DNA from: Spisula solida | Lineage: Eukaryota > Mollusca > Bivalvia > Venerida > Mactridae | Assembly (NCBI GenBank): GCA_947247005.1 | Contig: OX365949.1 | Coordinates: 5,280,001 to 5,344,000, forward strand | Direction of reading: 5' to 3' | DNA: 64,000 nucleotides | Part shown: positions 62,201 through 64,000 of the stretch, one piece after another | How the letters are laid out: every line of letters starts with the position of its first letter | How positions within the stretch are numbered: the first letter of the stretch is position 1 | Made by a program: the position numbers and the translations under genes | Notes under the pieces: generated by a model | Database searches by the model: none | The model's input: only the letters and a program-made list of their open reading frames with translations | Told to the model about the DNA's origin: nothing

Positions 62201-64000
62201 AGAAACAGCCTGTAATACATACATATACAGTTGTTGATAATTTCATGTAAAACTACTTCATAAAAATAAATGCTGAATTATGTGGTCACTTGTAAACTAC
62301 CGAACAGAAACAGCAGAGCTCAAAATATACAAAAAAGAACAGTGTACAAATTGAACATACATATTATTAATTATGCCAGATTTTGAAATATTATTCACGG
62401 GCATTAATCACACTAGTCACATGCAATTTATTTGAACAAAAAGCTACAATCTAAAATCTAAATGAACTCAGAACCATTTTAGTGCCACTAAGTTGATGTT
62501 GATCAATACACTGTAATAAGCTTAAGATTAACTTTGCAGTTAAGTCAAAGGCTTTATAATCATGCTTGCTTACCGGTCTTTGGTAATGGAGCCATTGTGG
62601 ACACGCCTGGCATTGGGTTTGGAACGGATGGCTGTGTTGGTATGGGTGCAATACCATTGATCTTTGGTGGAGCTGGTGTGTTAGGGTTTGGTTGGAGGTA
62701 GCCTGGGGTTGGTGTGGGTCCTGGTGGTGTGGTACAGGAAGCGACCTTACAACATGTTGGATCCTTGGGATCGGGTACCAGTGTACAGCTAGATGGGATA
62801 CTGTCATACTTGGCACATCTATAAAACATGTAATATCATTGAAACAGTTACAATCATTGACAAATTTAATGCCTCAACAATGTAGAAACATCAAACATTA
62901 AAATTGAGAGAATTTCAAAAATGTTCTCAAACAGGTTGATACAATATCAGTTCACTACATAACAACAAAAACATCAATATTGGAAGGTTTAGCATTTCAT
63001 GGATTTTATTAAAAACAATTTTAATGGATCATTTATTCATGTTATTCATATTTCTAAAAAGTAAATTTAGGGATTTTTTTGTGATTGATCCACTAAAATG
63101 CATCCACAATGAATAAAATAGAATCATATTTCCTTTGTTTATGCTAATTTATTTAAGGTCGATTGTGAAACAGGTTTTTCTAACTTATATTTGTCATTCT
63201 CGCCACCTCATTCCTGATGTTATTCATCGCCACGAGGGAATGACAGAAGAGAAGCCAGTTTCCCTTTTATGCTGAGCGTCAAGCAAGGGAATTTCTGGTA
63301 CTATTTTTATTTCGTTTTTTTTTTGTGAAGACCAACCTTTCTTGACATCTGTAATATCCAGTAGAAGCATCTTCACATCTGCAGATAGCGTTACAATCAT
63401 CATACCATACTTGATCTTGTTTGTACATCTGGTTCTTGTATACACACATGTCTGTAAAATACAATATAGTAAAGTACAAAGAATTTGATATGACTCTCGA
63501 CCTTCTATTAGCATAATTTAACAGCTGATATATATTGTCTATATTTATAACCCCGGTTGTGTGTTTTCATAAGCGGAAAGTATCACGAAGACACTCGAGG
63601 TGTAATACCAACCGATATCTAAACGGACCGATATTACACGATTTGCTCGCAGGAATTTATATATTCAGCGTAAGAACTTTGTAATATATTCATGCATAAA
63701 GGTCAGGATCACGTCAAATTCTCAGAGCTAAGAATAAGTGCATATTTTCGAGGGTCAAAAGTTAGCGAATTATGCATTTCTGACATTTAGCATTTTTTTC
63801 TTCCTTTGTAGCATAATCTTTGTAGGCCGATATTTAAGCTTGTAGAAAATTTAACAAATTTTGTAATTTTATGAAACTCTAGGTACGATACTTACTTCTT
63901 GGCTGTGGTGCAGCTGTTGGGTTGACACCAGGTGCTGGAGTTGGGTTGACACCAGGGGCTAGAGTTGGGTTGACACCGGGTCCTGGAGTTGGGTTGACAC
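44100..64000 (-). CDS. Secreted multidomain protein: ten VWC-like modules, three ShKT domains, unnamed domain (5' partial)
   Basis: Coding exons in transcript order: 63896-64000 (partial), 63337-63451, 62574-62818, 62098-62209, 61563-61768, 61047-61161, 60304-60560, 59415-59529, 58624-58937, 58149-58266, 57505-57731, 56717-56831, 56110-56405, 55280-55394, 54531-54784, 53964-54078, 53213-53463, 52836-52967, 51886-52047, 51347-51397, 50263-50438, 49580-49737, 48851-49017, 48093-48140, 47425-47472, 46812-46929, 45456-45565, 44908-45025, 44100-44226. About 1,495 residues are visible with frame kept throughout. Order: Pro-rich linker, eight VWC-like modules with Pro/Thr/Gly linkers, three ShKT domains, an unnamed domain of about 165 residues, and two VWC-like modules. 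The disulphide-rich domains and lack of membrane segments suggest a secreted matrix, mucus, shell or byssus-type protein; that is inference. The start and any signal peptide are outside the window. Confidence 0.88.
44316..44430 (+). mobile_element. tRNA-like SINE head, family B type
   Basis: gtagagcacttgcttccaga and the following ggaggg...tttgcaac resemble the tRNA-like head of the SINE at 18228. The B box is degraded. Likely an old fragment. Confidence 0.45.
44455..44892. repeat. 28-bp minisatellite next to module 10
   Basis: About 15 copies of aagggagactatcaagatgt plus ctgtaaca, ending about 15 bp from the donor of exon 44908-45025. Short related pieces (gtctccctttgt) occur near 55.13-55.26 kb. 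Confidence 0.92.
44908..45025 (-). CDS. VWC module 10, A exon
   Basis: 118 bp, phase 1-2. Reads TCFYGGKYYHEGEQWKDGC, then CTCQDGKTGFYQC. A 28-bp minisatellite lies just beyond its donor. Confidence 0.9.
45026..45455 (-). other. Intron between VWC modules 9 and 10
   Basis: Unique-looking AT-rich intron; nothing recognised in it. Confidence 0.6.
45456..45565 (-). CDS. VWC module 9, B exon
   Basis: 110 bp, phase 2-1. Reads CPVWNNLPSGC and CCSQPDCPG with almost no linker, unlike modules 1-8. Donor GTGAGT. Confidence 0.88.
45840..46799. repeat. 31-bp minisatellite splitting the A and B exons of module 9
   Basis: About 31 copies. The low-coordinate part is mainly gaggaaatactagatttaag plus gtgagatgata; after about 46200 it becomes gaggaaatactggatttaag plus gtggaatgatg and variants. 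There are thus two sequence domains in one array. Confidence 0.95.
46812..46929 (-). CDS. VWC module 9, A exon
   Basis: 118 bp, phase 1-2. Reads FCIYKNNIYNQSDVWQDGC, then CSCEDAKTGFYRC. A 31-bp minisatellite of almost 1 kb begins about 12 bp past its donor. Confidence 0.9.
46930..48092 (-). other. Introns flanking the two 48-bp linker exons
   Basis: Apart from the linker exon at 47425-47472, only AT-rich intron is seen. No repeat family was recognised. Confidence 0.6.
47425..47472 (-). CDS. Short linker exon 2 after the unnamed domain
   Basis: 48 bp, phase 1-1, acceptor attttctag and donor GTAAGTAT. Reads TGGGPTLPSHTIVHN and joins in frame to VWC module 9. Because it is symmetric, it could be skipped without a frameshift. 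Confidence 0.68.
48093..48140 (-). CDS. Short linker exon 1 after the unnamed domain
   Basis: 48 bp, phase 1-1, acceptor tatttcag and donor GTAAGTTA. Reads TPASGDVFAILAHPN with the next codon (Cys) split across the junction. It is the same length and phase as the following exon. Confidence 0.68.
48575..48815 (-). repeat. Dispersed element, family C, minus orientation
   Basis: Reverse complement of the 11.6-kb copy over most of its length, including the tatatggggg dyad end and the ctagttgtgcatat core. A third, partial copy is at 52440-52530. Confidence 0.65.
48851..49017 (-). CDS. Unnamed globular domain, third exon
   Basis: Phase 2-1. Reads DTSVGHQFTASSSGSGCNTQ, then GWIMVSTQNNCPWE and PAFYYAPGQNMVNWNT. 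It carries two of the domain's three cysteines. It ends before a GTAACTC donor. Confidence 0.88.
49018..49579 (-). other. Intron inside the unnamed domain
   Basis: Intron sequence between exons two and three of the unnamed domain. Only unique-looking AT-rich DNA is seen. Confidence 0.55.
49580..49737 (-). CDS. Unnamed globular domain, second exon
   Basis: Phase 0-2. Reads VKVGIFNNGVEKANIIFDAT, then NNWFDPSRIISSTWTDI and the start of a strand, FSLLG. A beta-strand-like pattern with conserved-looking Trp and Asp residues. From memory, similar sequences occur in secreted proteins of molluscs and other invertebrates, but I cannot name the family. Confidence 0.88.
49856..50262. repeat. Tandem repeat containing copies of a 5' splice site
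   Basis: 40-43 bp units with tattaccttgtcaatgtatg and acaatcaaaatgct, plus a ttatgttat-rich interior. Read on the minus strand, each unit carries CATTGACAAG|GTAATA, the last 10 bases and donor of exon 50263-50438. Clear copies have their donor at 50219/50220 and 50179/50180; older ones are near 50050, 49900 and 49857. Confidence 0.9.
50263..50438 (-). CDS. Unnamed globular domain, first exon
   Basis: Reads WMIMMKGVAGVPGNLYNLWN, then MNPNVPEAMYLTNTFQGHYK and NYWSSLCIDK, phase 1-0. Aromatic-rich and clearly folded in character, unlike the linkers. The last 10 bases of the exon and its donor recur in a tandem array downstream in the intron. Confidence 0.88.
50543..50676 (+). mobile_element. tRNA-derived SINE, family A, near full length
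   Basis: Near-identical to the copy at 14212: tagctcaatggttagcgcgc, a B-box-like gggttcaaaacc, and the tail ctggcaaataaaggctatgc. It sits in an intron of the minus-strand gene, in antisense orientation. Confidence 0.85.
50677..51346 (-). other. Intron before the unnamed domain
   Basis: Remainder of the intron holding the SINE. AT-rich, with nothing else recognised. Confidence 0.55.
51347..51397 (-). CDS. Short linker exon before the unnamed domain
   Basis: 51 bp, phase 1-1, acceptor atattcag and donor GTGAGT. Reads ATANSGTTMTVQLPDS and leads into the next exon. The splice signals and phase fit, but the sequence alone would not identify it. Confidence 0.75.
51495..51858. mobile_element. MITE-like element with tacagtaaaatcatta ends
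   Basis: Starts tacagtaaaatcattaataa plus tcgtgggg, and ends cccatggaaattaaatgatt plus taagagta, an imperfect inverted terminus. Same family as 39086-39297. It fills most of the intron upstream of the linker exon 51347-51397. Confidence 0.65.
51886..52047 (-). CDS. ShKT domain 3 exon
   Basis: 162 bp, phase 1-1. A Pro/Tyr-rich lead (TAAPPVVTYYPPTATT), then CVDKLPNCDAYDKTTSC and YEQWAIDNCQKYCNKC. Confidence 0.92.
52048..52835 (-). other. Intron between ShKT 2 and ShKT 3
   Basis: Intron. 52440-52530 holds a partial family C fragment (caatatacacaactaggctt); otherwise nothing is recognised. Confidence 0.55.
52836..52967 (-). CDS. ShKT domain 2 exon
   Basis: 132 bp, phase 1-1. A short Gln/Pro lead, then CLDKLPNCNAYEASSC and YEPWARENCQKSCNLC: six cysteines in ShKT spacing. 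The closest relative is ShKT 3, so a recent exon duplication is likely. Confidence 0.92.
53013..53078 (+). mobile_element. SINE family A 3' fragment
   Basis: Only the body and tail remain: atgcctatcatatttcagca and gctgactggtaaataaatac. The tRNA-like head is missing. Confidence 0.65.
53213..53463 (-). CDS. VWC module 8, B exon fused to ShKT domain 1
   Basis: Reads CPTYTSLPPTC and CCQEPRC, a short Thr-rich linker, then a complete six-cysteine ShKT domain (CADALSNCATYGQVSC ... YEAWAQQNCKAYCNLC). It is the only exon here that joins the two domain types, without an intron between them. ShKT is used widely as a structural domain; nothing suggests a toxin. Confidence 0.9.
53464..53963 (-). other. 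Intron inside VWC module 8
   Basis: Contains a short 20-22 bp repeat at 53497-53558 (catgtgattgccatgtgact) and a two-copy repeat at 53868-53945 (gataacaatgtggaaataag). Otherwise unremarkable. Confidence 0.7.
53964..54078 (-). CDS. VWC module 8, A exon
   Basis: Reads QCVYKGKIYSQGQRWDDAC, then CQCTDAPHGMYSC. Phase 1-2. Confidence 0.9.
54079..54530 (-). other. Intron between VWC modules 7 and 8
   Basis: Includes a short family D tail fragment at about 54405-54475 (aaggtggagaatcatgtcaa). Nothing else is recognised. Confidence 0.5.
54531..54784 (-). CDS. VWC module 7, B exon plus Gly/Tyr/Thr linker
   Basis: Reads CAKYTLPQGC and CCDQPIC, then a linker that is Gly/Tyr-rich (SYQPGMGGFRPGYNP), followed by a T-G-T-A repeat from an 18-bp coding duplication. 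Phase 2-1. Donor GTGAGT; the open frame runs on past it. Confidence 0.88.
54785..55279 (-). other. Intron inside VWC module 7
   Basis: Contains three or four scattered copies of tctccctttgtc (55127-55215), related to the 28-bp array at 44.5 kb but in opposite orientation. Confidence 0.55.
55280..55394 (-). CDS. VWC module 7, A exon
   Basis: Reads QCVYKSRLYNQGEVWNDGC, then CQCMDAKTGYYQC. Phase 1-2. Confidence 0.9.
55676..55790. repeat. 29-bp tandem repeat, four copies
   Basis: Unit ctcccttacattctatctcg plus ttctggaac, in the intron between modules 6 and 7. Confidence 0.9.
56110..56405 (-). CDS. VWC module 6, B exon plus linker
   Basis: Reads CPQYPSNIPSYC and CCKAMSC, then a long Pro/Thr/Ala linker with VPTPAPTLAPGMTPAPN and a Gly-rich end. 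Phase 2-1. Confidence 0.9.
56717..56831 (-). CDS. VWC module 6, A exon
   Basis: Reads MCVYKGTSHKQGDSWDDGC, then CTCVDGVKGLYTC. Phase 1-2. Confidence 0.9.
56832..57231 (-). other. Intron between VWC modules 5 and 6, low-coordinate part
   Basis: A two-copy repeat of about 70 bp near 56815-56945 (cacacatatctacaatat and ccaatataaaaccttat variants) partly copies the A-exon acceptor region. Nothing else is recognised. Confidence 0.45.
57232..57420 (-). mobile_element. tRNA-derived SINE, family B, minus orientation
   Basis: On the minus strand the head reads tagcttactggtagagcatc, then aggtcccaggttcaatccc (a good B box). The body has catcaggaatgaggtgtcca plus gagtgatcaatataagttgg. The same body without the head is at 63157-63245. 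Confidence 0.75.
57505..57731 (-). CDS. VWC module 5, B exon plus linker
   Basis: Reads CQVYSDLPSTC and CCTKPQC, then a Thr/Gly/Ser-rich linker. Donor GTAGAT. The first roughly 43 bases of the exon and its acceptor are the template of a 74-bp tandem repeat in the intron upstream, so three extra acceptor-like copies exist. Confidence 0.88.
57732..57992. repeat. 74-bp tandem repeat that copies an exon start and its acceptor
   Basis: Three intronic copies, plus the exon itself, of a 74-bp unit. Each contains tgcttggtaagtctgagtat and acctgacatctaaaatatag. On the minus strand each gives a tag|ATGTCAGGTATACTCAG acceptor-exon copy. Copy boundaries equivalent to the true exon edge (57731) lie at 57805, 57879 and 57953. 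Confidence 0.93.
58149..58266 (-). CDS. VWC module 5, A exon
   Basis: 118 bp, one codon longer than usual. Reads KCIYKDMSQHAQGTTWQDGC, then CVCMDPATNSYRC; the usual Gly of the TG-Y motif is Asn-Ser here. Donor GTACGA. Confidence 0.88.
58267..58617. repeat. Intron with a 20-bp tandem repeat near the module 4 donor
   Basis: From about 58460 there are eight copies of atggtcatgtgacatacata (some tcacattatat variants), ending within 10-20 bp of the donor at 58623. The same unit recurs at 60955-61030 beside the donor of exon 61047-61161. 58267-58460 is plain intron. Confidence 0.88.
58624..58937 (-). CDS. VWC module 4, B exon plus repeated linker
   Basis: Reads CPRYVNLPSYC and CCKTARC, then a linker with tandem decapeptides PGTVAPQTVN (three full copies, plus a related fourth), encoded by a 30-bp coding repeat at about 58733-58825. 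Phase 2-1. Confidence 0.9.
58938..59414 (-). other. Intron inside VWC module 4
   Basis: Unique-looking intron; nothing recognised. Confidence 0.55.
59415..59529 (-). CDS. VWC module 4, A exon
   Basis: Reads MCVYKGKAYSQGQTWDDAC, then CTCVDQMRGQYRC. Phase 1-2. A 26-bp minisatellite ends about 35 bp upstream of its acceptor. Confidence 0.9.
59563..59950. repeat. 26-bp minisatellite
   Basis: About 15 copies of ttttccattcaggggagaga plus tgtaac. Copies towards 59950 are more diverged and some are shortened. Confidence 0.95.
59951..60303 (-). other. Intron between VWC modules 3 and 4, high-coordinate part
   Basis: AT-rich intron with nothing recognised. Confidence 0.5.
60304..60560 (-). CDS. VWC module 3, B exon plus linker
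   Basis: Reads CPSYNNVAANC and CCLVPQC, then an Asn/Pro/Thr/Gly linker (GTGPTINGNNPSTTPQP) ending G-T-S-G-T-S. Phase 2-1. Confidence 0.9.
60561..61046 (-). other. Intron inside VWC module 3
   Basis: Contains the short 20-bp repeat run at 60955-61030 (ggtcatgtgacatacattat). Also a piece near 60785-60905 (gtatccagagacaaa ... ggcgccgctatgggcc) that resembles 49425-49545 and is probably another dispersed repeat. Confidence 0.6.
61047..61161 (-). CDS. VWC module 3, A exon
   Basis: Reads YCVYKGVYYTQGQTWDDGC, then CRCDDVSTGYYSC. Phase 1-2, acceptor cttctatag, donor GTAACTG. Confidence 0.9.
61563..61768 (-). CDS. VWC module 2, B exon plus linker
   Basis: Reads CTDYPQVPPQC and CCQVPFC, then a short linker with PTPFPTGGIPTPAPNP, ending P-P-P before GTAACACC. 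Phase 2-1. Confidence 0.88.
61905..62096. repeat. About 21-bp minisatellite abutting the module 2 donor
   Basis: Nine copies of gaaaatacttttgttttgtt/cttt variants, with one partial unit at 61972-61985. It ends at the GTGAGT donor of exon 62098-62209. Confidence 0.92.
62098..62209 (-). CDS. VWC module 2, A exon
   Basis: 112 bp, one codon shorter than the usual 115. Reads GCFYNGKAYSKGQTFDDGC, then HCICVDD and Q-Y-S-C. The usually conserved Trp before D-D-G-C is Phe here. A 21-bp minisatellite abuts the donor. Confidence 0.88.
62574..62818 (-). CDS. VWC module 1, B exon plus linker
   Basis: Phase 2-1. Five cysteines (CAKYDSIPSSC, CCKVASC) complete the module, followed by a Pro-rich linker with PTPTPGYLQPNPNTPAPP. 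One residue is inserted before the CC pair (DPKDPTCC) relative to the other modules. Confidence 0.88.
63157..63245 (-). mobile_element. SINE family B body fragment, minus orientation
   Basis: Minus strand reads catcaggaatgaggtggcga, then gaatgacaaatataagttag, matching the body of the copy at 57232-57342. The tRNA-like head is absent. Confidence 0.7.
63337..63451 (-). CDS. VWC module 1, A exon
   Basis: 115 bp, phase 1-2. Reads MCVYKNQMYKQDQVW, then DDC, CRC and a final Y-Y-R-C: the five N-terminal cysteines of a VWC-like domain. The donor GTTGGT is unusually weak. The open frame runs past it, but only this site keeps the module phase. Confidence 0.8.
63487..63731 (+). mobile_element. Dispersed family D element
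   Basis: Matches the 26650-26915 copy: accttctattagcataattt, gttttcataagcgg, ggtgtaataccaac and ataaaggtcaggatcacgtc. It is in the first visible intron of the minus-strand gene. Confidence 0.75.
63896..64000 (-). CDS. VWC/ShKT gene: linker exon, cut by the window end
   Basis: Reads an octapeptide repeat, V-N-P-T-P-A-P-G, about four times and ends A-A-P-Q-P-R before a GTAAGTAT donor (phase 1). By position it is the linker end of an upstream VWC B-type exon. Confidence 0.8.

Noticed and set aside
44100..63451. Chordin or kielin/chordin-like BMP antagonist
   Set aside because: The ten-Cys VWC pattern is shared, but there are no CHRD, VWD or TIL domains, and the ShKT plus unnamed domain do not fit those families. 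The name could only come from automatic annotation of the VWC repeats.

Overview
This is a metazoan nuclear genomic window, most likely from a bivalve or another lophotrochozoan. It is AT-rich and intron-rich, full of minisatellites, tRNA-derived SINEs and short non-autonomous elements with inverted ends. It holds two multi-exon protein genes that converge tail to tail. I assigned exons by hand from open frames, AG/GT boundaries and phase continuity. Every junction given here keeps the frame.

Region 1 (about 0.4-23.6 kb, + strand) is an NFAT-family transcription factor of the NFAT5/TonEBP type. Twelve exons are visible, giving about 1,340 residues from the first visible Met. In order they encode a Ser/Thr-rich N-terminal region, a Rel-homology DNA-binding domain with an R-A-R-Y-x-x-E-G-S-R-G recognition loop, an IPT dimerisation domain, and a long Ser/Thr- then Gln-rich tail. 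A 12.2 kb intron full of repeats separates the IPT domain from the tail. Any exon upstream of position 417 is outside the window.

Region 2 (about 23.6-44.0 kb) has no gene I can support. It probably contains the NFAT5 3'UTR and then intergenic DNA. It carries a 25-bp and a 30-bp minisatellite array, several families of short elements with inverted ends (one nested in another), and an isolated near-perfect hairpin at 37.1 kb.

Region 3 (44.1 kb to the window end, - strand) is a large secreted or extracellular-matrix-type gene, cut at its 5' side by the window end. 29 exons give about 1,495 residues: eight von Willebrand factor C (VWC)-like modules separated by Pro/Thr/Gly-rich linkers, three ShKT domains, a globular domain of about 165 residues that I cannot name, and two final VWC-like modules. 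Each VWC-like module is built from two exons, one phase 1-2 and one phase 2-1, so each pair is a symmetric 1-1 cassette. Several introns carry minisatellites close to splice sites. In two cases the tandem repeat has copied the splice site together with the adjoining exon end.

The two genes have no evident functional link. The most unusual material is the modular secreted gene, its unnamed domain and the duplicated splice sites.
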